This document shows positions 41,127 to 49,073 of a DNA stretch of 64,000 nt, in pieces. Numbering within the stretch: position 1 is the stretch's first letter; every line of letters begins with the position of its first letter. The notes beneath the pieces were generated by a model. It saw nothing but the letters and a program-made list of their open reading frames with translations. It was not told the DNA's origin and made no database searches. Position numbers and translations under genes: made by a program. The DNA is from Aquincola tertiaricarbonis. Its GTDB lineage: Bacteria > Pseudomonadota > Gammaproteobacteria > Burkholderiales > Burkholderiaceae_C. Location of the stretch: assembly GCF_023573145.1 (NCBI RefSeq), contig NZ_CP097635.1, forward strand, positions 310,001-374,000, written 5' to 3'.

Positions 41127-41498
41127 GTGGCTGACAAGTCGATCGATGATTACTTGGCGACCTTAGGCGTCGAACAGCGCGCGATCGCACAGGCCTTGCG
41201 GGCGCTGGTACGGACGGCAGCCCCCGGGGCCCGCGAGGTCATCAAATGGTCACAGCCGGTCTTCGAGATCGATGGGCCGATGTGTTGGATCAAAGCTCAC
41301 AAGGGGCATGTCACGCTGGGTTTCTGGCGCGGCATGCAACTGCCCAGTGCCCAGGGCCTGATCGAGGGCACCGGCGAGAAGATGGGACACATCAAGCTGC
41401 GCACGCAGGCCGACCTGAAGCCGGCCGAGCTGCAAAAGCTGGTGCGCGAGGCAATGCAACTCAACCGCGAACGCGGCGACCCGACTCGAAATCCGTAA
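41127..41498 (+). CDS. DUF1801-family protein
   Basis: 123 residues. DYLATLGVEQRAIAQALRALVRTAAPGAREVIKWSQPVFEIDG and CWIKAHKGHVTLGFWRG follow the DUF1801/YdhG-like pattern. GTG 41127 is chosen; GTG 41121 is in frame too. Function unknown. It forms a small cargo pair with the SnoaL-like gene. Confidence 0.75.
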   Translation: MADKSIDDYLATLGVEQRAIAQALRALVRTAAPGAREVIKWSQPVFEIDGPMCWIKAHKGHVTLGFWRGMQLPSAQGLIEGTGEKMGHIKLRTQADLKPAELQKLVREAMQLNRERGDPTRNP

Positions 41499-41701
41499 GT
41501 TGCCGCCGTTAGCCTTCATACTGCGGACCCTGGCTTGGGGCCGCAAATGGCCGGATCCGGGTTCTTGTGAAGGGGCGCTGTGTAGACACCCATCGCCACG
41601 TCGCTGACCCACTCGAGCAGCACAACTGCAGTGGTCGCCGGGATCCTGCGACCACTGGTCCCGCATCGACGTTCCAGTCTGCCGTCGCCACCTCGCGCGT
41701 T

Positions 41702-41944
41702 TCATTCGGGATGGGTGTCGCCGGTCCCTTGCGAATCAGCGGCGGCGACAACCGACCCGACACAGCCCGCATCCAGCAGGCGTTCCCACTCGGCCAGGGT
41801 CAGATCGAGCTCGCGGCCACCCAGGCGCACGCGGAACACCAGCGATCGCCGCTCGACGTGGTGAACGCCAGCAGGAATGCGCAGCGGTACCCCAGCCGCC
41901 GTGGTGGCTTCGCAGTCAGTGAAGGCATAGCGCTCGACGGTCAT
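41702..41944 (-). CDS. Small hypothetical protein (80 residues)
   Basis: Begins MTVERYAFTDCEATTAAGVPLRIPAGVHHVERRSLVFRV and has a balanced composition with beta-rich segments, which suggests a real protein. No family is recognised and the ribosome-binding site is weak. The flanking stretch 41499-41701 has no other supported gene. Confidence 0.45.
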   Translation of the reverse strand: MTVERYAFTDCEATTAAGVPLRIPAGVHHVERRSLVFRVRLGGRELDLTLAEWERLLDAGCVGSVVAAADSQGTGDTHPE

Positions 41945-42073
41945 GGACAGGGCGGAATCAGTCTGCAGGAGATGTTGATCCGCCCACTATACGAACCGAC
42001 AGCCGGCCCGAAGGCCCTGCAACCGGGCGGCACCGCATTCCAGGCCATCGGCGTGGAGGGCTCGGATTCAACT

Positions 42074-42113
42074 GCCCGCCCAAGCGCTGGCCGAACCGGT
42101 CGCTTGGGCGGGC
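42074..42113. repeat. Long GC-rich inverted repeat
   Basis: GCCCGCCCAAGCG (42074-42086) and CGCTTGGGCGGGC (42101-42113) are perfect 13-bp arms with a 14-nt loop. There is no T-run. It lies in the gene-free stretch 41945-42614 upstream of the 80-residue gene. Confidence 0.55.
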
Positions 42114-42243
42114 ATTGCCACGAAGAGACCTCGGACCTGTTGCAGACCGAGGGACCCCGTCCCATACTGACCCGGCTTCCTGCGGACATCGCGTCTGCTC
42201 AGCCTTCATGGTGGCTACTGTCGCCCTGAAGTCCAGCCCAGCT

Positions 42244-42266
42244 GGCGTCGCAGTCGTTACCTGCCT
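42244..42266 (+). repeat. Copy 2 of the 23-bp island element
   Basis: Same 23 bases as 33958-33980 and 45491-45513, in the same orientation. It is 349 bp before the ATG at 42615. Confidence 0.75.
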
Positions 42267-42552
42267 TGTGTCCCGTCCGGCACCTCGGCGTGCCGGGCCG
42301 ATTCAGATCCATCCGGATCCGAAACCAGGAGCCGGCCATGACCCTGTGTCGTGGCCCCTCCTCGCATGCGCCGATCACGACCTCTGCGTCGTGACGCGCC
42401 CTGCGCTCACCAGCCCGGCCTGATCTCGATCAGAAGCCTGGCCTGACGCACGCATCTGCCCTGGCCCCGTCCTCTCGGACGCGGACCTCTGCAGCTCGCG
42501 CACGCACCGGTGCGCGACGAAGCGCCTTGCCTTCCCGGCAAGGCATCCCAGA

Positions 42553-42572
42553 CGGGGAACCCCAGTTCCCCG
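42553..42572 (+). promoter_or_regulatory. Leader hairpin before 42615 gene
   Basis: CGGGGAAC-CCCA-GTTCCCCG is an 8-bp stem with a 4-nt loop, 42 bp before the start codon. Similar GGGGAAC/GTTCCCC hairpins precede the RadC-like gene, which suggests shared leader-level control. Confidence 0.5.
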
Positions 42573-42614
42573 CCAGGGATGGGCGTTCCCCTTCACCCCT
42601 GAAGGAGAACCCCC

Positions 42615-42830
42615 ATGAGTCCCGTTCCGTGGAACCGCACCCTTCCACCAGTGAAGGCGCCGGTGTGTGCACTGCTGGGTGGTACCGGGCTTGCCCGTGT
42701 GCCCGCCCGGCGGCCTGTCACCCTTCCGGCGCTGCTCCGGCCCCGGCCCTGCACGCCCCACGCGTCCATGCGCATGGCGTACGAGGCCGCGGACCCTCTG
42801 GCGCTCGAGCGCTGCACGACGGTGTGCTGA
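42615..42830 (+). CDS. Small hypothetical island protein (71 residues)
   Basis: Starts MSPVPWNRTLPPVKAPVCALLGG after a strong ribosome-binding site (GAAGGAGAA). Rich in Pro, Arg and Ala; no family recognised. The stop lies 2 bp before the next gene's ATG, so it may act as a leader peptide that couples translation to that gene. Confidence 0.5.
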   Translation: MSPVPWNRTLPPVKAPVCALLGGTGLARVPARRPVTLPALLRPRPCTPHASMRMAYEAADPLALERCTTVC

Positions 42831-42832
42831 CC

Positions 42833-43045
42833 ATGACGGTCGACACCTACCGCAGGCGCATCGCCTCGACGGCCATCGTGCTGGCCCGGGAGGATCCCCT
42901 CCTGGTCAAGGAAGTCATCGCCCGGCTCCGCGCCTCGGGCGAGATCGCGGCCGACGACCTGGTCTACCTGGACCGGATCGCCGACCGCTGGATCGGCATT
43001 GCCGAGGGCCTACGCCGAGGCGCCGCTCGCGTGCTCACGACCTGA
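42833..43045 (+). CDS. Small helical hypothetical protein (70 residues)
   Basis: MTVDTYRRRIASTAIVLAREDPLLVKEVIARLRASGEI is clearly protein-like, with amphipathic helices and an acidic/basic balance. No family is recognised. It follows the 71-residue gene by 2 bp. Confidence 0.6.
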   Translation: MTVDTYRRRIASTAIVLAREDPLLVKEVIARLRASGEIAADDLVYLDRIADRWIGIAEGLRRGAARVLTT

Positions 43046-43271
43046 AGGTCGCGGGCATCGAGTTGCCCGCCGCGGCGCCGCCGTCGGCTCGACCTCGTGC
43101 CGATCGAGTCCTCGGGTCTCGGGGATGGTGAACCGACCGCCAGCGATGGCATCGGGACGCCATCACCAGACACCCCGTTTCCCTCGGTTTTCGGCCGTCC
43201 TCGCCATCCACCCTCCGGGAGTCACCGTCTCCCGTCGGGGTCGGGGTTCCCTCGCCTTCTTGGAGAACCCC

Positions 43272-43904
43272 ATGAGTCATGCTTTCCCAGACAGATCCTT
43301 CCAGAGCCCGTCACCGCGCCGCAGCACCATCGACATCGAGGAGCAGCGCGCCTGGGTCGGCTTCTACAGACGCGTCGGCCGTGACGTCGCCCTCGCCGCC
43401 GAAGTGATGGCGCAGCTCGACGGCGACGCCGAGATGAAGCGTCGCCACCTGGCGCTGTACCTGTCCTGCAGGCAGTCGCTGCGCGTCCACAAGGCGCGCC
43501 AGGCCCGCGACAAGCGCATCGGGCAGTGGCTGCGCCTGCTGGTCCAGTGGACGCTGCAGCGACCCGCAGCCTTCGTCGGCGGCGTCACGCAGAAGGCGTA
43601 CCACCGCACTGCGGACGTCCTCGACGAGGCCATTGCCGCTGCACCGCCAGCCTCGCCGGCAACATCGAAGCGGGGCGCGCGCCCAGCCGCGGCCCGTGAC
43701 GCCGACAGCAGGCCCGAACCGGCCGCCGCGCAGGTTCGTCAGCTGCTGGGCGATGCCGAGTTCGCCGACGCGCACGCCCGCTTCCAGCACCAGGCCGGCA
43801 TGTCCCCGGCGTCGCCGGTCAGTGGCTCCGAAGGCGGCTCCGAGCGTGCCCCGGAACCTCGCGGCGACGGCCCCGCACCCGCCGTCCAGATCAGCCGGCG
43901 CTGA
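43272..43904 (+). CDS. Hypothetical island protein (210 residues)
   Basis: An N-terminal helical half (IDIEEQRAWVGFYRRVGRDVALAAEVMAQLDGDAEMKRRHLALYLSCRQSLRVHKARQARDKRIGQWLRLLVQ) is followed by a Pro/Ala-rich disordered tail containing AQVRQLLGDAEFADAHARFQHQAG. No named family. TTGGAGAA stands before the ATG, and the leader carries the hairpin CGGGAG-N7-CTCCCG (43216-43234). Its basic helices could bind nucleic acid, but that is a guess. Confidence 0.65.
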   Translation: MSHAFPDRSFQSPSPRRSTIDIEEQRAWVGFYRRVGRDVALAAEVMAQLDGDAEMKRRHLALYLSCRQSLRVHKARQARDKRIGQWLRLLVQWTLQRPAAFVGGVTQKAYHRTADVLDEAIAAAPPASPATSKRGARPAAARDADSRPEPAAAQVRQLLGDAEFADAHARFQHQAGMSPASPVSGSEGGSERAPEPRGDGPAPAVQISRR

Positions 43905-44076
43905 TCCGAAGACCGAGCCCCGGCTCAGCCCCATCGGCTGCACCGGGTTCGATCGCTGAATTGCCTTGGCCATGGACTGACGTCCAGCGGCCTGGCGCGG
44001 CCGGCACCCCATCCAACCGCCCGCGGGCCCGTCCCGCCAGGGCCGGTGTCCGCCCTCCCAACTTCGAGAGTTCCCC

Positions 44077-44748
44077 ATGCGAGACATCACCCTGAATCCC
44101 GAGCAACGCCTGTATGTGATCGCCACCGAAGCGGGCGTGACCTGCTTCGGCTTCGACAACGCCCGCGACCATGCCCGGCAGATCGCGCAGCGCCTCGATC
44201 GTCCCGACCTGATGCCGACCGCCGACGACGCGGCCAGCCTCACCGGCTACGAGAAGTACCTCGCTGCGGTGCGTGCCTGGGGCGAGTCCGCCCAGGGCCA
44301 CGGCACCTACTTCGATCCCGGTACGGACCCTCGCCTGGCGAGGGTGCTGGAAACCTGCCGCCGGGACGGCCGCAAGGTGCGGCTGGTGCTGGGCGACACC
44401 GGCACCGGCGCGAGCTGGCTCGACGAGTTCGACGTGGTCGGCACGGTCGGCCGCTCGACCGGCCTGCTGAAGGTGCCGCTGCTCGTCGAGCCGGGCGAGG
44501 CGGCCGGCACGGCCATCCTCTGTGCGCACGTGCTGGCACTGATGGACTGGGACACCGGCCTGTCCCTGTACCGCCACCCGCGCTGGCAGCCACCGGAACT
44601 GCGCATCCGCGCCAGTGATGACGATGACCGTCCCTGGGCCGTGGTGCTGCACGAGCAGCCAGTGGCGACCTTCGACGACATCGGCAAGGCCGGTGCGTAC
44701 CTCGCGTTCATGCGCGGGGCAAGCGTCGAGCCGCGCGTGTTCCGCTGA
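44077..44748 (+). CDS. Hypothetical island protein (223 residues)
   Basis: Starts MRDITLNPEQRLYVIATEAGVTCFGFDNA and contains VRLVLGDTGTGASWLDEFDVVGTVGRSTGLLKVPLLVEPGEAAGTAILCAHVLAL, then ends with a small alpha/beta region (VVLHEQPVATFDDIGKAGAYLAF). Composition and codon use are those of a real gene. Family unknown; proteins of this look are common on PRTRC-type elements. An own terminator follows at 44818. Confidence 0.65.
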   Translation: MRDITLNPEQRLYVIATEAGVTCFGFDNARDHARQIAQRLDRPDLMPTADDAASLTGYEKYLAAVRAWGESAQGHGTYFDPGTDPRLARVLETCRRDGRKVRLVLGDTGTGASWLDEFDVVGTVGRSTGLLKVPLLVEPGEAAGTAILCAHVLALMDWDTGLSLYRHPRWQPPELRIRASDDDDRPWAVVLHEQPVATFDDIGKAGAYLAFMRGASVEPRVFR

Positions 44749-44817
44749 GCTGTCCGGTCGAACGTTCGAGTCCCTTCAGACGGCGCGATCCAGATCCACG
44801 CCAGGCCGTCACCCAGC

Positions 44818-44844
44818 ACGCCCCCGGTCCAGCACCGGGGGCGT
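44818..44844 (+). terminator. Intrinsic terminator
   Basis: ACGCCCCCGGT-CCAGC-ACCGGGGGCGT is a perfect 11-bp stem with a 5-nt loop followed by TCCTGTTT. It closes the 44077 gene. Confidence 0.85.
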
Positions 44845-44880
44845 TCCTGTTTCCGAGACTGCGAACGGGGCGGCGGGCGC

Positions 44881-45093
44881 TCAGCGACCGGTCAGGGACT
44901 GCACCTCACGCTCGATCAGCCAGTGCAGGAACCGGGTGTCATCGGAGTGGCCCCAGTAGTGGGCCTTGCAGCGGCGGACGTAGGCCTGCAGGTCCGCGAC
45001 GCTTCGGATGGACCCCGGCTCGATGGCGGTGATGCGGGCCAGCCGCGCCCGTTCGGGTCGGGTAAGTCGAAGCTGGTTTTCGGTGCGCAGCAT
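44881..45093 (-). CDS. Small hypothetical protein (70 residues)
   Basis: Starts MLRTENQLRLTRPERARLARITAIEPGSI and ends HWLIEREVQSLTGR. Protein-like and helical, with a Trp/His-rich middle (KAHYWGHSDDTRFLHWL). No family is recognised. Its upstream region to 45490 has the palindrome AGAAATTTCT (45174-45183) and no other gene that I can support. Confidence 0.55.
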   Translation of the reverse strand: MLRTENQLRLTRPERARLARITAIEPGSIRSVADLQAYVRRCKAHYWGHSDDTRFLHWLIEREVQSLTGR

Positions 45094-45490
45094 GTCGGGT
45101 CGGCCTTGTCGGGAAGCCGCGCATCTTCGCGTGCCTGCGCAGGTCTGTGCACATCCGCTGCTGCCCGCGACGAAGAAATTTCTGCAGTGACAGCCGAGTG
45201 CCTCTGCGGTGTCACTTTTGCGTTCTGCCCGCCAAGACATCCGGGCAGGCCGTGGCCCAGCCACAACGGCGCGGCCAGGCGCAGTGCGGTCATGCGAACC
45301 GTGCCACCTCCTCGCGCACCGATGCCCGACCAAGGCACGGACCCTGGCGCCCTTTGCGCGGGCAAGCGCGGCAAAGGCTCTGTCGCTGGCACCACCCCGG
45401 TTGAATCCACGGCGCCGATGGCGCAGACTTGCCGGGCTCACACCCACTCCCGACAGGAGTGTTTCCGATGCCGACCGAACCGGCGGCAGC

Positions 45491-45513
45491 GGCGTCGCAG
45501 TCGTTACCTGCCT
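45491..45513 (+). repeat. Copy 3 of the 23-bp island element
   Basis: Identical to 33958-33980 and 42244-42266. It is 131 bp before the RadC-like ATG, in an intergenic region of 550 bp. Confidence 0.75.
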
Positions 45514-45578
45514 CGGATGATCATCTGAGCCACCGTGCCGGCCACGTTCCGTCGTGTGTCTGCACATCCTTCCCTTGC

Positions 45579-45613
45579 GGGGACACCAGTCCCCACCGGG
45601 AACGGCGTTCCCG
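45579..45613 (+). promoter_or_regulatory. Two leader hairpins before RadC-like gene
   Basis: GGGGAC-ACCA-GTCCCC (45579-45594) and CGGGAAC-GGC-GTTCCCG (45597-45613) stand side by side, 31 bp before the ATG and its AGGAG site. The second could hide or expose the start region. Confidence 0.5.
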
Positions 45614-45643
45614 TCTTCCTTTTCGCCACGAGAGGAGAACGCC

Positions 45644-46276
45644 ATGAACTTCCACCATTTCCAGGGTCTTCAAGATCTGCCGGACCTGCCCGATGCCGCC
45701 CATGCGTCTCGGGAGGCCCTGGTGGCAGAGATGCTGGGCCTGCAGGCCCACCCATTGCCAGGCCCGACGCCGGCTGCGCTGCGCGTCAGCGACCGGGAGA
45801 CGCCCCACGAGGACCCGGCCACGCAGCAGCTCCTGACGCGCCGACTCGGTGTCGCCCGGGAGCTGCTGATGCGCGAGCTGCGTGACCGGATGGCGCAGGG
45901 GCCCGTGATGTCGTCGCCCCAGGTCCTTCGGGACTGGCTGCGACTGCGCTGCGCAGGCCTGCAGCACGAGGTCTTCCTCGCGCTCTACCTGGATGCCAAC
46001 CACCGGCTGATCGCCCACGAGGAGGTGTTCCGCGGCACGCTCACCCAGACGTCGGTATACCCGCGGGAACTGGTCAAGAGCGCCCTGGCCCGCAACGCCG
46101 CCGCGATCGCGGTGGCCCACAACCACCCGAGCGGCCAGGCCGAGCCGAGCCGCGCGGACGAGTTCCTGACGCAGACGCTGAAGTCGGCGCTGGCGCTGGT
46201 GGACATCCGCCTGATCGACCACTTCGTCGTCGCCGGCGACCAGTGCGTCAGCTTCGCGGAGCGCGGACTGCTCTGA
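45644..46276 (+). CDS. radC: RadC-type JAMM-domain protein of mobile elements
   Basis: 210 residues. The JAB/MPN metal site is complete: EVFRG (Glu), [22 protein letters not shown] (His-x-His-x7-Ser-x2-Asp). RadC-like proteins on plasmids and islands often lack the N-terminal helix-hairpin-helix, as seems the case here. Despite the name, a DNA-repair role is not established; a peptidase- or deaminase-like activity has been suggested for the fold. ATG 45644 follows GAGAGGAGAA. A strong terminator lies at 46319. Confidence 0.85.
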   Translation: MNFHHFQGLQDLPDLPDAAHASREALVAEMLGLQAHPLPGPTPAALRVSDRETPHEDPATQQLLTRRLGVARELLMRELRDRMAQGPVMSSPQVLRDWLRLRCAGLQHEVFLALYLDANHRLIAHEEVFRGTLTQTSVYPRELVKSALARNAAAIAVAHNHPSGQAEPSRADEFLTQTLKSALALVDIRLIDHFVVAGDQCVSFAERGLL

Positions 46277-46318
46277 CGCCATGTGCGGCAGTCACGCCCT
46301 GCACGACCCTGTCGCGAG

Positions 46319-46344
46319 AAGGGCGCCGCCGAGGCGGCGCCCTT
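46319..46344 (+). terminator. Hairpin terminator after RadC-like gene
   Basis: AAGGGCGCCGCC and GGCGGCGCCCTT pair over up to 12 bp around GA (functionally a 4-nt loop), followed by CCCGCC. It is the most stable hairpin in this stretch. Confidence 0.7.
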
Positions 46345-46375
46345 CCCGCCGATCCCACCCCAACCAAGGATGCCC

Positions 46376-46693
46376 ATGTCGGAGAGAAGACCCCCGACCT
46401 GCCCCTGCTGTGCCGGCCACGGTGCGCCCCTGGGCGCGCTCGGTCGCCTGCACTGGTTCCGCTGCCGCGACTGCGGCATGACGTTCGCCCGCGCGGGACG
46501 ATCGAAGCGCACGCCCCGTGCGCCCTCGACCGTGACGCGGGCGACCGAATCCCCCACATCTCCCAGTTCATCCCGAGGAGGAAGCCACGATGCATACCCT
46601 GCCCGCCACCGGCCTGCGACAGCAGGCCGAGATGCTGGCCAGCCTGTCCCTGAAGCATCTGAGTTCGGCGACGCGCAACAAGCTCGCCGATGA
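46376..46693 (+). CDS. Possible zinc-ribbon protein overlapping next gene
   Basis: The first 45 residues hold two Cys pairs (CPCC and CRDC) in MSERRPPTCPCCAGHGAPLGALGRLHWFRCRDCGMTFAR, a good zinc ribbon. The following sequence is Ser/Thr/Arg-rich and runs 104 bp into the next gene in another frame, which is unusual. Either the gene is real with a disordered tail, or only the 5' part is a remnant. Confidence 0.5.
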   Translation: MSERRPPTCPCCAGHGAPLGALGRLHWFRCRDCGMTFARAGRSKRTPRAPSTVTRATESPTSPSSSRGGSHDAYPARHRPATAGRDAGQPVPEASEFGDAQQARR

Positions 46694-46898
46694 CGACCTG
46701 TCCGTGAACGCCTACCCGACCGACTGCGGCGGGTTCGTCTATGTCGGGGCGCCGAAGTACCGCGTGCCGTCGGAGCCCGACCTGGCCATGCTGTTCGAGG
46801 TGGCCGAGTCCGCCGGCGTGGCCTGGCTGATGTTCGACCGCGAGGCGGCAGTCATCGAGGGGCTGCCCGTGTTCGACAGCGCGGAGCCCGGACCATGA
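46590..46898 (+). CDS. Small island protein, DUF5983-like
   Basis: 102 residues: LSVNAYPTDCGGFVYVGAPKYRVPSEPDLAMLFEVAESAGVAWLMFDREAAVIEGLPVFD. The compact alpha/beta pattern ending in GLPVFD recalls DUF5983 proteins of plasmids and phage-like islands; I am not certain. GAGGAAG precedes the ATG. It overlaps the next gene by 4 bp. Confidence 0.65.
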   Translation: MHTLPATGLRQQAEMLASLSLKHLSSATRNKLADDDLSVNAYPTDCGGFVYVGAPKYRVPSEPDLAMLFEVAESAGVAWLMFDREAAVIEGLPVFDSAEPGP

Positions 46899-47206
46899 GC
46901 CAGCACCTCGCGACGGCGACGCTCGACGGACACCCCGTCGAGATCGTGGCCGGCTTCGATCGACGCCTGGGGGACTACTTTCTCCCGGTCATCGACGAGC
47001 GCAACGACATGCTCTACACCAGCCTGCAGGAGCCCCTGCTGGACTGGACGGACATCGGGACCCTGCGCGCCAAGGTCGCCGAACTCGGCCTTCGGCTGCC
47101 TGCGCAGTTGGTCGACGAGGTCGAGGGCGATGGCCGTCGACGCGCGGGCAACCGCATCGTCCGCCACCTGGCAGACGGGCCGCCAGTCACGCTGCTGGCG
47201 GGCTGA
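46895..47206 (+). CDS. Small hypothetical island protein (103 residues)
   Basis: MSQHLATATLDGHPVEIVAGFDRRLGDYFLPVIDERNDMLYTSL looks like a small beta-rich domain followed by a helical tail. No family is recognised. It is coupled to the gene before it (ATGA), so the two probably work together. A terminator follows. Confidence 0.65.
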   Translation: MSQHLATATLDGHPVEIVAGFDRRLGDYFLPVIDERNDMLYTSLQEPLLDWTDIGTLRAKVAELGLRLPAQLVDEVEGDGRRRAGNRIVRHLADGPPVTLLAG

Positions 47207-47227
47207 CGCTGCCCGCTGATCGACCTC

Positions 47228-47277
47228 GGCGCCGCGCGCCCATCCCGGCGGGGATGGGGCCGGCGCCCTTTCTCTTT
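47228..47277 (+). terminator. Intrinsic terminator
   Basis: CCCATCCC-GGCG-GGGATGGG (47239-47258), extended by GGCGCC on both sides, is followed by CTTTCTCTTTCT. It ends the 46590-47206 transcript and faces the convergent 47291 gene. Confidence 0.82.
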
Positions 47278-47290
47278 CTGCCACACCGGG

Positions 47291-48112
47291 TCACGACTGC
47301 ACCGCTCGTTCACGTTGACGCTGCCGAAGGCGCTTCACGTACGGCGCATCGACCGCCTCGTCCGGACCCAGGCCCAGAGCGCAGCTCAGCAAGCTGGCGA
47401 CGCAGCGATCACTGAGTTCAAAGGAATGCGGCAGGAACCCGAAGTTCCGACTGCTCTGCTCGTCGATAGCGACGAAGAACGCCCTGAACGTGTCCGCCAG
47501 GCTCGCACGCGGCCCTTCGGTCCCGGCCGCCGTGAGCGGATCGTGCGGAAGGGGAGCCGCTCGCGCCGCATCATCGGCAATGGCCTGAGCCACAGCGCTC
47601 AACGGCGGCCAGTACTTGAGATCGAACTGACCTGTCAGGGTTTCGAGCCTCGCCTTCACCCACTGTTCGTAGCTGTAGTTCCGTGCGGCAGCAGCGTGAA
47701 TCGCATCCACCGGGTGGTAGAGCGTTTCACAAGAGAACCCGGAATGGTTCTTCAACTCGGTGCGCTCGTCCAGCAACTCGGCCAGGTGCGCCGCAACCCT
47801 TTCGATCTCCTGGTTGACCTCGACCAGCCTGGCCCTTCCTCTGCGAGCCTCCTGATTCGACTCAGGACTCCAGAACGCCGCCGTGCTCTGCACCAGATCG
47901 AAGAAGACCTTCAGGGCCGGCGGATGCTGGACGAGCTTGCCGTGGATCTCGGCATAGGCGTCCTCCAGCTCGAGGCCTCGTTCAAGCAGTCGGTCGATCA
48001 CCCTGACTTCACTGGGCAGGATCGACTTCTCAGTCTTGTCGGCACGATCGGCCTTCAACAGCTGCTCGCAGGCGTGCCGGGCTTGCTTGGGCGTGGTCGG
48101 ATGCGTCGTCAT
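47291..48112 (-). CDS. Hypothetical helical island protein (273 residues)
   Basis: Mostly alpha-helical: LLKADRADKTEKSILPSEVRVIDRLLERGLELEDAYAEIH, then a coiled-coil region (ARLVEVNQEIERVAAHLAELLDERTEL). No family is recognised. ATG 48112 has GAGGATT 5 nt upstream; the frame is open to 48217 but without a better site. It may be a cargo gene of the island. Confidence 0.6.
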   Translation of the reverse strand: MTTHPTTPKQARHACEQLLKADRADKTEKSILPSEVRVIDRLLERGLELEDAYAEIHGKLVQHPPALKVFFDLVQSTAAFWSPESNQEARRGRARLVEVNQEIERVAAHLAELLDERTELKNHSGFSCETLYHPVDAIHAAAARNYSYEQWVKARLETLTGQFDLKYWPPLSAVAQAIADDAARAAPLPHDPLTAAGTEGPRASLADTFRAFFVAIDEQSSRNFGFLPHSFELSDRCVASLLSCALGLGPDEAVDAPYVKRLRQRQRERAVQS

Positions 48113-48259
48113 CGTGAATCCTCTTTCGATGTGCGAAAGAGTACTCGTGGCGCCGCGAGCCGTCGGTACCTGAATCCGTGAGTCGCGCTGGCGCTTCAGG
48201 TACCCGGCCGTGTTCACCAGAGATGCCGCAACCGCGCCATTCCGCCCACGTGCGCTGCT

Positions 48260-48535
48260 CTACTCGACCGACGAGGTTGAGTGCAACGCCGCCATCGCGT
48301 CCAGATCGATCACCGCATCCGCCATCGCCGTCAGCTCCGGCGTCTGCGACACGAAGAATTCCCGCGCGTAGCCACCCAGTTCCAGCACCCGCCGCTTCAT
48401 CGCCATGAACATGCGCTTGCGCTCCGGGTCCAGCGGTCCGTCGGTCTCGTCGGAGAACAGGGTGTCGTAGCGCCGGCCGGTGTTCTGCGCCAGGTACAGC
48501 GCGACGGCCCTCACCAGGCACTCGTTGATCCACTA
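48260..48535 (-). pseudogene. 3' relic A of an SbcC/SMC-like ATPase
   Basis: On the minus strand the frame reads INECLVRAVALYLAQNTGRRYDTLFSDETDGPLDPERKRMFMAMK and continues to VIDLDAM and a natural stop. This is the C-terminal end of an SbcC/SMC-type ABC ATPase: Walker B (DTLFSDE) and D-loop (GPLD) are present, but the signature motif and everything before it are missing. Homology stops at 48535, where TATGCCG repeats begin. It is an inverted, diverged sister of 48630-48989. Confidence 0.7.
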
Positions 48536-48628
48536 TGCCGAGACCCCGGATATGCCGAGTTCGCGATCCGGCCGACGTCCCCGCCCCTGCAACTGCGCCG
48601 CAGGTACCTGCGAAGCGATGCGGCATAG
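48533..48628. repeat. TATGCCG repeat junction between two inverted gene relics
   Basis: TATGCCGAG occurs at 48534-48542 and 48551-48559 (17 bp apart), and the inverted CGGCATAG at 48621-48628. The segment separates the two outward-facing ATPase fragments exactly. It may be an end or scar of the RIT element or another recombinase target. Confidence 0.5.
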
Positions 48629-48629
48629 C

Positions 48630-48989
48630 ACGTCGGGATCCGGGACGCTGAGCCCCGACGCGCGCGGTGGCAAGAGCCTTAGCCTGATGAGCGGCGGTGA
48701 GCGAACCTTCATCGACGCCTGCCTGACGCGCGCGATCGCCCTGTACTTGGCCCAGAACACCGGACGGCGATTCGACACGCTGTTCTCCGACGAGGCCGAT
48801 GGGCCGCTGGACCCAGAACACAAGCGCATGTTCATGGCCATGAAGCGCGAAGTCCTTCGGCTCGGCGGCTACCGGCAGGAGTTCTTCATCACCCAGACCC
48901 CGCACCTCGCAACGATGGCCGATGCAGTCATCGACCTTGACGCCATGCAGGCCGAGCCGCGAGCGGGCATCGATGCTTCCGATCGGTGA
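48630..48989 (+). pseudogene. 3' relic B of an SbcC/SMC-like ATPase
   Basis: The frame from 48630 reads GTLSPDARGGKSLSLMSGGERTFIDACLTRAIALYLAQNTGRRFDTLFSDEADGPLD and ends VIDLDAMQAEPRAGIDASDR. It holds the ABC signature (LMSGGE), Walker B and D-loop of an SbcC/SMC-like ATPase, but no N-terminal Walker A half. No start codon with a ribosome-binding site fits. About three quarters of its residues match relic A, so they are paralogues, not a recent copy. Confidence 0.7.
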
Positions 48990-49073
48990 CACGACCTACT
49001 CGGGTTCAGGGGTGGAACCTCACTGCCATATGTTCGACTCCACCGGGGACGGTTTCTCCGGAAGGAGACCCTC

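Noticed and set aside
41567..42229. A 220-codon plus-strand open frame
   Set aside because: Overlaps a more protein-like minus-strand gene and a long inverted repeat, and lacks a ribosome-binding site.
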